Position numbers and translations under genes: made by a program. Below, piece after piece: positions 41,391 to 52,280 of a stretch of 64,000 nucleotides of DNA. The DNA lies in assembly GCA_963678675.1 (NCBI GenBank), contig OY783197.1, positions 13,179,813 to 13,243,812 of the forward strand, written 5' to 3'. The notes under the pieces were generated by a model that saw only the letters and a list, made by a program, of their open reading frames with translations, was not told where the DNA came from and did not search any database. The first letter of the stretch is position 1, and each line of letters starts with the position of its first letter. Origin of the DNA: Xiphydria camelus. Lineage: Eukaryota > Arthropoda > Insecta > Hymenoptera > Xiphydriidae.

Positions 41391-41658
41391 TAGGGACCGT
41401 GCACGAGCTGAAAAACAGCGACTCGTAGCGGCAACTTTTGCCAAAACATTGGTGAAACGTAACTGTAGCGTGTTTGTCAGCGTTGACGTTTGCCATGGAT
41501 GAATTTGAAATGTATTGTGGATTTCGGCATTTCTTATAAATTATTAACAATTAACTCAAAATAAACGTACAGCGCCCGTAACCAACACAAATACAGTCAC
41601 CAACAAGTTGTAAATATGTTCCATCAGAGGACGCTGACGCTTGGATGCACGGTCTCTA
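41391..41658. mobile_element. 268-bp TIR element (TAGGGACCGTGCA)
   Basis: TAGGGACCGTGCA / TGCACGGTCTCTA ends. The motif GGGACCRTGCA is shared with 13698-14089, and a stray TGCACGGTCCCTATAG lies at 41052. Non-coding. Confidence 0.55.
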
Positions 41659-41870
41659 TTAGGCCGGGTGTCCACCGGATCGGGCCGATTACCCGAAGTG
41701 CTTAGCGATCGGCCCGATAGGGAAGATGCACGAACCGGCGAATAATGCCCCCTAGTAAGCGCTGCTGGAAAATAGTTGGTATAAACAAAGCGTGTCAGTA
41801 AAATTTTTAAGGTCGGTGATTTCTTCGTGCAGTGTAATTTTTAAAGTATTTTATGCATGTGTTTCGAAAA

Positions 41871-41996
41871 ATGGACAAAATTATTCGCTATGGGTTTGAA
41901 AAAATTTATTTCAATAATAAAAGACTATCAGAAGTGCTAAAAGGAAAGAAATTTCGTCTTCAGAGAATTTTCCGTTATGCAAAACAGGCGGCATAA
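41871..41996 (+). pseudogene. ISL2EU ORF2 start, truncated stub
   Basis: ATG at 41871 encodes MDKIIRYGFEKIYFNNKRL followed by SEVLKGKKF, matching the minus-strand stub in copy 1. At about 41955 homology ends and the reverse of the transposase 3' end begins, adding a meaningless tail to a stop at 41996. It defines the true start of the SWIM/YqaJ ORF. Confidence 0.6.
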
Positions 41997-42861
41997 CAAC
42001 TAGGATATTGTCATTATTTAAGTTTGTCTTTATTTCGGGGAATCCCTTGTCAGCAAGAACCACATCTCCTGGCTCTAACAAATTTAAAAATCCACTATTA
42101 ACAGTGATATACGAATCGCTTGCTCTTCCCCCATAGCACTTTGATTTAAACCTTATTAAACCATTTGGTGTTATCCCAATTAGAAATTTAAATGTGTAGG
42201 CGCTTTTGTAAGAAGAGTACATAATGTATACTCGTTGATATACTTTTGAAGGCTGCTCTGTTTTAACTTCTGTACAATCGATTAGTACACGCGTATCGGG
42301 ATAATGTAGATTAAACGCTTTGGGCATACATTTTTCAATAGAATTTTTCGACGACCAGAAAATTAAATTAGGTGTTTTGTCTGTCAAAATTAGAAGTACA
42401 TTTTTAAATAACCTGACTGCTGTACTTGAATGGACGTTAAAAATAATTGAGGAGTGTCTTTTCAAAAGGACTTATTTCCATCCTAACCTTGATTGATTTC
42501 AAACATTTGTGTGGACAATAATTTATTAGAAATAAGCCGGTTTGACGCGGAAAGTAGAATTTGTGTTGAGTTTTCATAGGAACTAAGTAGTTTTGATGGG
42601 GAATCTTACAAAGCAACGAAGGAAAGTTGGTTACGAATCGTTCGTCATCATAAAAACAAAAAAATAAAAATAATGGAAATAAGTCCTTTTGAACAGACCC
42701 TCCTCAATTCCCAACTTAATTTTCATTAGAAACACCAAAAGAACATTTTTTGAGTTAAAATAGTCGACAGTTGTACGAATGAGAACAATTCCAGAAAATA
42801 CTGAAATAGTGAGATCTCTCAACTGCTTTTCTTTCTTGAGGCTACTGTAACCGTCATTCAC
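41911..42861 (-). pseudogene. ISL2EU THAP/DDE transposase, catalytic half
   Basis: Reading leftwards, 42861-42707 encodes NDGYSSLKKEKQLRDLT and the helical VLLVFLMKIKLG. A 264-bp MITE interrupts. Then VHSSTAVRLFKNVLLIL, FWSSKNSIEKCMPKAF and the DDE_Tnp_4 core follow: LIDCTEV (first Asp), SAYTFKFLIGITPNG, YGGRASD and GDVVLADKGFP (second Asp), to VVMPPVLHNGKFSEDEI. The segment with the third acid (usually RIHVER) is lost at the deletion near 41960. This is the IS5-like DDE fold used by ISL2EU and Harbinger transposases. Confidence 0.82.
42443..42706. mobile_element. 264-bp MITE in the ISL2EU transposase
   Basis: TIR of about 37 bp (TTGAGGAGTGTCTTTTCAAA / TTTGAACAGACCCTCCTCAA) flanked by AATT on both sides. 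It separates the two halves of the conserved LMKIKLG...VHSSTA region. Non-coding. Confidence 0.7.
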
Positions 42862-42887
42862 GTCAGGTCCACATTCCTGGTCTTTAA

Positions 42888-42970
42888 CCCTAGAATACTA
42901 ATATGTCGTAATTTTTGTGACGCTTACATTAAAACTAACGTATAAAGAAGAACATATTAGTATTCTATGG
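42888..42970. mobile_element. 83-bp TTAA-flanked MITE (piggyBac type)
   Basis: CCCTAGAATACTAATATG / CATATTAGTATTCTATGG with TTAA on both sides (42884-42887, 42971-42974). Confidence 0.75.
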
Positions 42971-43800
42971 TTAAGAACCACACTTGACAACTTCATTGTT
43001 ATATTAATATTGCACTGACAAGGGAAGTTAGGGAACCCGAAAATTCAGAAAATTCCGCCATTCCGTGTGCAAGTAGAGTAGTTCAAGCGTAATATAAAAA
43101 TACATTTCATTGGTGCGGAATTCCATTTTTAAGGGGTGAAATCATCCCTTGAAAAAATGCAGATTTTTCTTCTTCACGGAATAACTCCCGAACGGTGAAA
43201 GATAAGGGGAAAAAGTTGAAATAAAAGTTTTATGGTTTTTCCCGATCTATAAAACTAGCGCAAAAAAATTCTGGAAAAATTTTTTTTTTAAGTTACCCCC
43301 ACCACCGACTCATAAAAATGGATTTTTGGATTTCTTAAGTCTATGTAAAAATACCTCTTATATACCTCTTAATAACCTCTTTCTATACATCCGCAGTCTA
43401 TTATGTATCCTTTTTTTTAATTGAGAAAATCTCAAACTTTAAGGCCGTTTTGACTTAAACAGTGAAACGGTCTTATGAAACGATATCTACATTTTTATTT
43501 ACATACATTTCATACAGTTTTTAATTATTTTAGCAAAACACGCACTTACAATTACATGAAGAATGAAATTTATTGAAATGTGAATCAATGACATGTATTT
43601 TTCAAACTACACAAATAAGATATCGTATGAACCTCAATGATAACGTTGAATGACGCAGGATCTATGTTGACATTGACGCCGATAACGTTTTGCATAATAG
43701 GAATGTGTTTGACTCGTGACTATAGGGCCCGCTGTACACATCCGACTTTTAAACGCTGCGGCGCCGGAATTGCGGTCGGCGATACCATAGATAGAATATA

Positions 43801-44180
43801 CAGGGTGATTCGAAATGGGCACACTTCCTCTCGTAGAGAGATTCTTCGCAAAAAACTGAACCGAAAGTTCCTGTACAAACAAATTTGGTGAATTTTTTTA
43901 CGACTCAGGTGGTGCTTTTCGAATATTAGGGTGCCTTCCGCCGCTCCGATGATTGATTTCAAAATTCTAGGCTGCAGAGGAGGCACGCTGGAATAACTAC
44001 TGCGAGTTTCGCTGCCGTCTAAAATCTTGTCCCTTGAATCTGACTTTGGATTGGATATTTTCGAACTGGATTATCTTGTAAACTAGGCGGAGCACAAAAA
44101 TTTTGTACAGGAACTTTCGGTTCAGTTTTTTGCGAAGAATCTCTCTACGAGAGGAAGTGCGCCCATTTCGAATCACCCTG
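43801..44180. mobile_element. 380-bp TA-flanked element with CAGGGTGATTCG ends
   Basis: Arms of about 75 bp (CAGGGTGATTCGAAATGGGC and CTCGTAGAGAGATTCTTCGC) are mirrored at 44103-44180, with TA on both sides. It cuts the frame at 44183-44599 right after QLYR. The ends are related to the CAGGGTGTCC element at 30824. Confidence 0.8.
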
Positions 44181-44182
44181 TA

Positions 44183-44599
44183 TAGCTGCGGCAAAGATTT
44201 AACTTTGCGAAATTTTGTCTGCACACTAGTGAGTGATCGTCGGGCTTTTTTTCCGCTTTTCCAAAATTCAACAGCTTTTCTCTTATAACTTCAGTCGACT
44301 TTTCCACCTTCGTCATCAACAATGCATTCTGCAGGTTCAAAATTATCTTCCTCTTCTGCTGAATCTGTAGGGTACTCCACAACCTGTGCTCCATGGGGTT
44401 CAGATGGATTAGCAAAATCCAATACGTAATCGTATTCAATTAATGGTACGAGATCTACGTTTCTAAAAGTGTTTATAATGTCACGAATTTGATTATGAAC
44501 TTCAATTTCATCTGATGTTATAGAGGTCTGTGCCAACTCCGTAATTTGAAACGTAGTCGTTAACATGTTTATTACGTTTGAAACGTTAGTCGGCGCCAT
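44183..44599 (-). pseudogene. Foldback-borne ORF of unknown function
   Basis: ATG at 44599 opens about 100 codons with VDLVPLIEYDYVLDFANP and an acidic tail (DSAEEEDNFEPAECIVDDEGG). After a frameshift near 44300 it continues STEVIREKLLNFGKAEKK and QTKFRKVKSLPQLYR before the MITE at 44180. The FRKVKSLxQLYRW-like ending is a string I associate with insect transposon proteins, but I cannot name the family. It lies between the foldback arms, so it may be the element's own protein, comparable in position only to NOF in Drosophila FB elements. Confidence 0.4.
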
Positions 44600-45559
44600 T
44601 TTATAATGAAAAGCCTTTGGAGCAATGATTAATAACTGTTTCCAATAGAATGGTAACTAATTGCAGTCGTAAATGTAACTGGAAATAAGCTACATCTTTC
44701 AGCCATATTTATGTTATACTAATAAGAAAACATGTTTACATAAGATTTTTTACGAACGGAAGAGGGATACCTTATCAACGTGTAACGATAATAGTCACGA
44801 GCCAAACATGTTTGCAATACGTAAACCGGGATGTTTGCTAAAACGTTATCGGTGTCAGTGTCGACATAGATCCTGCGTCATTCAACGTTATCATTGAGGT
44901 TCATACGATATCTTATTTGTGTAGTTTGAAAAATACATGTCATTGATTCACATTTCAATAAATTTCATTCTTCATGTAATTGTAAGTGTGTGTTTTGCTA
45001 AAATAATTAAAAACTCTATATGAAATGTATGTAAATAAAAATGTAGATATCGTTTCATAAGACCGTTTCACTGTTTAAGTCAAAATGGCCTTAAAGTTCG
45101 AGATTTTCTAAATTAAAAAAAAAGGATATATAATAGACTGCGGATGTATGGAAAGAGGTTATCAAGAGGTATAAGAGGTATTTTTACATAGACTTAAGAA
45201 ATCCAAAAATCCATTTTTATGGGTCGGTAGTGGGGGTAACTTAAAAAAAAATTTTTTCCAGAATTTTTTGCCCCAGTTTTATAGATCGGAAAAAATCATA
45301 AAACTTTTATTTCAACTTTTTTCCCTTATCTTTCACCGTTCGGGAGTTATTCCGTGAAGAAGAAAAATCTGCATTTTTTTCAAGGGATGATTTCACCCCT
45401 TAAAACTGGAATACCGCACAAATGAAATGTATTTTTGTATTACGCTTGAACTACTCTACTTGCACACGGAATGGCGGAATTTTCTGAATTTTCGGGTTCC
45501 CTAACTTCCCTTGTGAGTCGAAAAGTTATTTCCATCTAAGAAACTTTCAAACACAAAAT

Positions 45560-46125
45560 ATTCTTTATTTGTTTCGTAAGAGTCAAAACAACACTGTGTT
45601 TCAACACTACTTTTTGTATTGATGGGATGGCTTATTCTTTCACCTCTTCATCTTCATTGTCAGCTTGTATCACCTGCGTAATTTTAGGACTGAAAACAGT
45701 TTTAGAAGTGCGGTTGGTCCTTTTCATATGTCTTTCAAAACGAGAAATAGCCTGTGTCACAGAGAATATCGTTGGAATATACGCAGGATGAGACTGGATG
45801 GAACTTCGTTGACCTCCGACAAAATGTGCACTACATATTCTTGAATATTTTGTTGGTACCTATAAAGAACCATCTTCACTGAAATACTGCAATGATAATT
45901 TTGTTCTCAACGACCAATAAACTAAACTCACTTTTTTCGATTAAGAGCTTTTATCCACTGCTGTCGCTTTCCCATTTCGTAGGATTTACCCGGGAATGAG
46001 GAAAAGTTAATATTACTGTTTTTGCAAGATCTTTCAGTATTTTTGCAATTAGTAACACAACAATTTCGCTCCGATTCAGGCATGATACAGTTTAAAATCA
46101 CTATTAAACTCTGATATAACCTCAT
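45560..46125 (-). pseudogene. ISL2EU copy 2 THAP transposase, 5' exons
   Basis: The THAP exon starts at 46083 (MPESERNCCVTNCKNTERSC), with NFSSFPGKSYEMGKRQQWIK, ending at a donor near 45930. A second exon from about 45830 contains AYIPTIFSVTQ, RFERHMKR and VIQADNEDEEV, followed by a stop. It matches 29296-30147 and continues, beyond the foldback, with the catalytic half at 42861-41911. Confidence 0.75.
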
Positions 46126-46293
46126 ACTGTCACGAATTGTTTATACCAATAATGTGCAGAAAATCTTCACCGATGGCGCCACTAATCAACGTGCATCTTC
46201 CCTATTATGGTCGGCCCGATCCGGTGGACACCCGGCCTAAGTGACCATGGTCAGGTCCCGCAATAAATGTTTCGGTTCGCATTGGCAGTGTTA

Positions 46294-46419
46294 GGGCCGG
46301 TTTTAGCAACACGGTATAAACGCGGTATAGCACTATACTGAGAATAACCAGCAATAAGCCTTATGGCTATTCTCAGTATAGCGCTATACCGCGTTTATAC
46401 CTGTTGGTAAAACCGGCCC
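46294..46419. mobile_element. GGGCCGGTTTTACCAA MITE, copy 3
   Basis: 126-bp near-palindrome flanked by TTA (46291-46293, 46420-46422). Left end reads TTTTAGCAACA, one difference from the others. Confidence 0.86.
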
Positions 46420-46489
46420 TTATTCGGAATTCATAGAACACTAGCGTCAGTAATTTTCATTTCGGTGTTAAGAGAGCTAATTTTGAAGA

Positions 46490-47050
46490 CTTCAAATTTT
46501 ATATTTTGGCCAACCAGAGAAGCTGTTCATTTTAGTATGCCTAAAGCTTTTAAATTAAATTACCCCCAATGTAGTTATTATAAATTGTTCTGAATTAAGA
46601 GTAGATCAACCAAATTCTGTTGAAAATAGGATTTATACGTATTCTCAATATAAGGGAACACTTACGGCAAAATTTTTAATAGGAATATCTCCAAACGGAT
46701 TTGTGTCATTTGTTTCAAAGGTATGTTCCAATAACTCGGGTATTTAAAACTTATTGGAAACAGGAGATGTAGTATTGGCAGATAAAGGTTTTCCCGATTT
46801 GAAAATAGAAAACAATGCCATAATGGTCATGCCACCATTTGTTCATGATGGACGACTTTCTGAAAAGGAAGTCCGTGAAACTTATAGTGTGGCTAGCGTA
46901 CGAATTCATGTCGAACGCAGTATATATTTAACGGATTAAAACGCACGAAATTCTACAGAAAATTAGCTACGACTTGTTCCCTTACATTGATGACATAGTT
47001 CGTATGTGCTGTATCTTAACAAATATGCAACCTCCTATGATTCAAAAATA
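46490..47050 (+). pseudogene. Third THAP/DDE_Tnp_4 transposase relic, catalytic fragment
   Basis: Several frames together read VVIINCSELRVDQPN (first acid region), GTLTAKFLIGISPNGFVSF, NLLETGDVVLADKGFPDLK (second Asp), IMVMPPFVHDGRLSEKEV, then VASVRIHVERSI with the third-position Glu, and a degenerate end near 47050. The open frame 46754-46939 covers only the middle. Homologous to 41911-42465 but clearly diverged (several stops and frameshifts), so it is an older or different subfamily. No TIRs identified. Confidence 0.75.
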
Positions 47051-47970
47051 ATATGTGTATACATAAGTTCGACGCTCGCAAATAAGATCATCGTATCTCA
47101 ATTTTTGACAAAAATGAGTTAACATCACTTTTCAATATAAGAAATTCTCCTCTTTCAATTAAAACCATGATTGTGGACCATGCAAATATATGGATTAAAA
47201 AAAAAAGTAGTTTAATCGTATCTAATAATAAAACGTACACGACTTTAAACCTACTTTCTGAGAAACTGTCATTATTGAGATACAATGTCCTTATTTGCGA
47301 GCTTCGAATTATTTGATGTGTGTTTAGTTTTATATTCAACATTTTTGGAAGTATTATACTTGTACAGTAATTTTTGTCACTCATCACCCATTCGTTATGT
47401 TTGAAATGTACCTATCAATTTAACAACTTAATGCCAATTTTCTAATTTTGTTCTCAGAATTATTTGATTAGTATTTTCACAAGGTAACTGCACAATTTTT
47501 ATATTATTAAATGAGGTCTTACACTCAAGTAACTTGATAAATGTGACTACTGTGTAAGTTATGTTGTACGTTTGTGACAATAAATTTAAAAAGAACATCA
47601 ACCTGCACAATTATTTATTTTCATTTACACCCCCTTCACAACAAATAATATGCAACATTTTATTGAAATAAATATTTTCTAATTTTGTGAATAACACTAC
47701 AAAAATCTTCATCAATGTTTACTCAAATATTAATAAATGTGTTATCAAATGGACAATACACTATAAAGTCACATTCCTTGAGATTTAAAAGTGCCAAATT
47801 GGTTTGAATCTGTGCGTAGTATTCATGTTTCCCTTTTAATGTTGAAAACATATTTAGAAGAGACTAATTTTAGGCCATTTTTATACGAAACATCATTATG
47901 ATGCATAAATTTTACAGCCTGAAAGTCGAAATAAATTATAGTATCCATTGCCAGCAAGTTTACATTGACA
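47051..47970. other. AT-rich spacer, nothing recognised
   Basis: Short frames on the minus strand (47088-47610) show no motif. Low complexity. Confidence 0.4.
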
Positions 47971-48576
47971 CATCAGGTCCCACGGTCATTTATAGTTAAG
48001 GAGTTTGGGGAGGGATTGTAATCGGGGGTGAGGTGCAGGGGAAATCTATTGTTCTCCTGCAAGTTTTCAATCCCTGAAACTGAAAAACTTGAGAAATATT
48101 ATTTACAAAAAATAATAAGTACGAATGGAAAAACTGGTTTTCACGTTTATTTCACTTTCAATTAATTTTTTTTTTAATTTAGAAAATGTATAATTATGTA
48201 AAAGTGTTCTCTCTAATTTATGAAAAAATATCGAAAGTCCGTCGGAAAACTGGCAATGATGTGGCAGAGGTAATTTTCAATGCAGTAGTTGGCTACATTA
48301 AGCACTAGATTTTAGTGCTTATGATGTGTGTTTATAACCTGCCTTAACCTCGATTTTCGAGAAAGAATTTATGCGTGGAACGCGTGATTAGAGTGGAAAA
48401 GAAGGATTGTAAGTGCGTGAGGGAAAGAGGGAAGTGTCTAGGGCGAATAGAAAAAGTATAAATTAGGATAGCTACGGTGGTATATAGACAACAGTTCGTA
48501 CAGGAAAACAACGGCAGTTTCAAGGCTAGGATTGTGAGGTTACAAGATGTCGAAAACAGTGAATCAAGTAGAAGTA

Positions 48577-48820
48577 AGAGCGGTAACCGCGGCGGATGGC
48601 GGTGAAGCGGTGCCGCGGGGAAGCGCGGATTGCTCTTGCGAAAACCGCCGCGGATGGTTGTTACTATGAAAGTGTCCGCGCGGTCTCCGCGTTCGCCGCG
48701 TCCGATGCCGACGTCCGCTCATCCGCACGGTTACGCGAATGCCAGTGCGTTGTTTGCCATAGGTATATTCCTATAATAAATTAACATCCGCGCGACCGCC
48801 ATCCGCCGCGTTCGCGGCTC
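48577..48820. repeat. CpG-rich inverted repeat
   Basis: GCGGTAACCGCGGCGGATGG at 48581 is roughly mirrored by CCGCCATCCGCCGCGTTCGC at 48796. The 240-bp block is far richer in CpG than its surroundings. The open frames through it lack motifs. Confidence 0.5.
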
Positions 48821-48837
48821 GTGCGTTCTGCTACTAA

Positions 48838-48963
48838 GGGCCGGTTTTACCAACCTGGTATAAACGCGGTATAGCGCTATACTGAGAATAACCAGCAATA
48901 AGCCTTATGGTTATTCTCAGTATACCGCTATACCGCGTTTATACCTGTTGGTAAAACCGGCCC
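48838..48963. mobile_element. GGGCCGGTTTTACCAA MITE, copy 4
   Basis: Same 126-bp near-palindrome; left flank TAA, right flank TTA, both allowed TWA targets but not identical, so one flank has changed. Confidence 0.84.
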
Positions 48964-49617
48964 TTAGAGAACTAAACGTTGGAAAGGTAAATAGCGTTTG
49001 CAACGTTACCACATTTCTCAAGAAATTCGTTTTCTCTACAAATGACATTTTCCCTATTACTTTATTTCATTTCTCGACAACGAAACACAGGAAGAGTTTA
49101 AAAATAATACCAAATTAAAGTTGATTAATTATTCTATAACGTTTAATTTTTTCAGAAATGTACCATTATTTCTTTTCAAAATATCGAATTTTTTTCATCG
49201 ACCTTGCATTGCAGAACTGTAAGTACTGTCATTATTTTAACAATAATTAATCAAAATTTGATGAAATAATACATTTTAGTATATTTTAAATAAATGTTGA
49301 ATAACTTTAGTATTGGTAAAGTATTTTATGTAGCATGAAGTTCAGATGAAGTTAGAAAAGAAATGAAATTTTTTTTTTTTCGAAAACAGCACATGAAAAA
49401 TCTGAAAAAATTACAGGGTCATTAGAATAATTCCATAATTATTTGATAATTTTTTCAGATTTTTTTCATCATTTTGACTACTTCCCAAACTCCTTAAATG
49501 ACCGTGATCAGGTTCCGCAATAAATGTTTCGGTTCGCCGCGGCGAGGCGCTGCTAAACACTATTCGCTCACCGCCTATAGCAAGCTTAATTCTGTGGGTA
49601 CGTTTTCTACCTGGGTA

Positions 49618-49832
49618 TATACGGGGTGTTTTGCTCATGATAGTCATGGCCTAATTTACCCATTCTTGTCCCGTCGACCAATGATGGATTGGCGGCATAA
49701 GTAATGACTGACAACCGAGTTCTGACTGTTAGATAATAATTTTTGTGCCGTCAATGTATCATTGATCGATGGGACAAGTGTAGGCAAATCAGACCACACC
49801 CGCCATGACTATCCTGAGCGGAACACCCTATT
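49618..49832. mobile_element. Hairpin MITE of ~215 bp (CGGGGTGTTTTGCTCATGA)
   Basis: CGGGGTGTTTTGCTCATGAT + AGTCATGGC is mirrored as GCCATGACTATCCTGAGCGG + AACACCC. TA lies at both ends. Confidence 0.7.
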
Positions 49833-50389
49833 TGTTGAATATCAGACCTGGAAAACGTAGTATCTGTGTGTGTGTGATACATAATATTTTTATTATAAAT
49901 ACTTCTCAGTTATTATCTAGCCTGTTAGAATCGGTAAAGACGATGCGTCCGAAACACACAAGCACATCATCTCTAGCACTTAAAGTGCACCGCGTGCAAT
50001 GAAGTTACAGCTAATTAGTCTCATATCATAATCTGATTTTTAACGTTTATTGGTTAAATTTCTAATGTTTCTAGTGTGTTAAATGTGCATTATTCGTAAC
50101 ACATTTTGTTTTACATGTTTTCGGAATATCAAACATTTATTATTATTCGCGTAACGTTTGAAAAACATTACATAAATATTCTTTGCAACACATAAAGTTG
50201 TTAATTTTCCGTCAAAATATAATATTTGCAATGTGTTTTATGAATGTTCCAAATCAATTATTACTGAACGTGCGTTTATAAAACATTTCATAGATATCTA
50301 TTATAAACATTTATAACTTGCATATCTTCTGCTAAAACGTAACGTCTTCACTACCTATGTTTCATGTTTATATATAGTGGATGTATACA
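49833..50389. other. AT-rich spacer, nothing recognised
   Basis: Many AAACATT and TTTATAAACATTT strings, no coding signal. Confidence 0.35.
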
Positions 50390-51450
50390 GATATTCCGCA
50401 GATATTCAATATCTACTTTGAAATATTCATAGAATATTTATAGGATATAATTTCTGTTGACTAGGTGAATTCCAATATTCGAGTCTCTATTTCGATCTTC
50501 TAATTCAACTATTACGAAAAATAAAGAGAAATTACTCTATTTTTTTTTCTACATGGCATAGGACATCTCAGCAATGTCTCCAGAATATTATATTCGAAGT
50601 GTAATATATTCAGTGGGATTAATATATTCTAGAGACATTCTGAAATATCCCTGTAGGAAATATATCTATGAGATGTGTGTTTTGGAGACAGTTTAAATTA
50701 TAACAATTTTTTAGCTGCGAGACATTTTCATAACGTTTTAAAAACGATTAAACCTGCAGAAGTTAGTTTTTTACTGGGGTATAATTAGTATATATTAACG
50801 GAAATAAGTTTCATTAAATATTCTTAAAATATTTCATAAGAGACATTTCAAAATGATTATATATTTCTAGCAGAATAGTGCTAGAATATTTCAAATGTAA
50901 TATTTCGTGTTAAATATCTACAGAATATTTCATTTTTGAGACATCCTGAAATATTTCAATTGAAATAACTCAAAAATATTATCAGAATATTTAAAGCGTA
51001 ATAATTCGAATGAAATATCTCTAGAATATCTCACTCGAGATATTTTGAAATATTTCAATCGAAACATCTTTGGAATATTATCAGAATATTTTAAATATAA
51101 CGTGTCAAACGAATTATACCAGAATACTTCGTTTGAGCGATACTCTAAAATATTTCAATCGAATGATCTCCAGAATATAGGCAGAATTTTCCATCGTAAT
51201 GTTTCAAATAAAAAATCTCTAGAATATTTCATTTGAGATATTCTGCAATGTTTCGATAAAAAGTCTCCAAAATATTATCGGAACATCTCAAATATAATGT
51301 GTGTATCAATTAAAATATCTTTAGAGTACCTCATTTGAAAAAACCTGTTCGAAACTCTAGAATGTTCCTAGAATATCTCAAATCAAATACATATTTCAAA
51401 TGAGATGTTTTAAATATTCTGGAGATATTGCTGAAACATTCTGTACCGTG
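50390..51450. repeat. Degenerate AATATT-rich tandem region
   Basis: AGAATATTTCA, GAAATATTTCAATCGAA, TCTCTAGAATAT and similar self-complementary strings recur every 20-45 bp for about 1 kb in both orientations. It looks like an old, decayed satellite or slippage-expanded hairpin array. Frames such as 51045-51236 are by-products. Confidence 0.55.
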
Positions 51451-52280
51451 TGGGTACTTCGGAAATAAAAATCAAATTTCAAATTTATAAAAGATTGCAA
51501 TATGTGGTAATGTATCAATGGCGTCATCGTACGACGCAAACTTGTCATAAATATTTCAAATATTTCTATTAAAACCTGCTTGAACTAGGTATGAATGAAT
51601 GAAAGATTTATGCCGTATGGCTACTATAATAAGAGATGCGTTGAAATGCTAATACGGCTGAAAAGTCAAAGTTCTAAAGTTCTGACAAGAACAGGGTCAG
51701 ATAGTGACATCTTCGATGTCTTTCAAACTTTTTCTATTTGAAGGTTAACATTATAAGGTCTACCATATCATTCAAAATAGGACACCCTGTATATTGCAAA
51801 GACGAAGCAGATACATACGGGGTTGTAATGAAGAAACTATACATAGAGCGACATTCTGTAATAGACTCTAAACCTTAAATCTTACCTAAAATTGATCGCA
51901 TTACATTCCTATTGTATCCTGTCCTCACAATGGCCCCCCTCTAGTGTAAATATTTATCTCGAAAACTTTTAAATAAAAGTTGATAATCTCTCTGAAGAGA
52001 CAACTCTGAAAAAACTCTAAAAATAACTCTAAAGAACTCAAGAAATTGAAACTCTATTAGATCATTTTCTGAAAATTTCTTCTCCTTTCTTTCTCCTTCT
52101 TTCTGATTGTTTCTGAAAGTTGCTATGTGGAGTTTCTCTAAAGAATTCTAAGGCTCTGTGGGAAATTCAACGCTTCAGTCATTTACATATACCATACCAT
52201 TTATACCATAGATCGACGTGAAACTCTTGACATTAATGGTAAATTATAGACAATTACATCGTTTCAATGAAGAAATGGAA
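51451..52280. other. Spacer with one orphan element end
   Basis: GGACACCCTGTATA at 51780-51793 matches the end of the CAGGGTGTCC family, with no partner nearby. Otherwise TCT-rich and unrecognised. Confidence 0.35.

Larger units (their letters stand above)
43018..45514. mobile_element. 2.5-kb foldback element with ACAAGGGAAGTTAGGG ends
   Basis: Arms of about 675 bp (43018-43695 and 44845-45514) are inverted copies with high identity by eye. The loop of about 1.15 kb holds an interrupted minus-strand frame and a MITE. ISL2EU copy 1 has no such insert after GATGGAAATAACTTT. Target duplication not resolved. Confidence 0.75.
41719..46203 (-). mobile_element. ISL2EU-type element, copy 2
   Basis: Ends AGGGAAGATGCACG / CGTGCATCTTCCCT with AT on both sides (41717-41718, 46204-46205). 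It aligns with copy 1 at both ends. It keeps the THAP/DDE transposase on the minus strand, broken by a foldback (43018-45514) and two MITEs. ORF2 on the plus strand is reduced to its first 28 codons, fused by deletion to the transposase 3' end. Confidence 0.84.
41662..46237. mobile_element. GGCCGGGTGTCCACCGG MITE hosting ISL2EU copy 2
   Basis: GGCCGGGTGTCCACCGGATC at 41662 is inverted at 46218-46237. TTA precedes and TAA follows. Removing the ISL2EU element leaves a hairpin MITE of about 90 bp of Harbinger type. Confidence 0.65.
47971..49512. mobile_element. Possible 1.5-kb TIR element (AGGTCCCACGGTCATTTA)
   Basis: AGGTCCCACGGTCATTTATA ... AAGGAGTTTGGGGAG at 47971 is mirrored near 49484-49512 (CCCAAACTCCTTAAATGACC, GTGATCAGG). 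The right-end motif also occurs alone at 46240-46280 with TTCCGCAATAAATGTTTCGG. The inside holds a CpG-rich inverted repeat and a MITE. The termini pair imperfectly. Confidence 0.45.

Noticed and set aside
48547..48784. GC-rich frames that could be a CpG-island gene
   Set aside because: The block is a CpG-rich inverted repeat inside a likely TIR element. Translation shows no domain.
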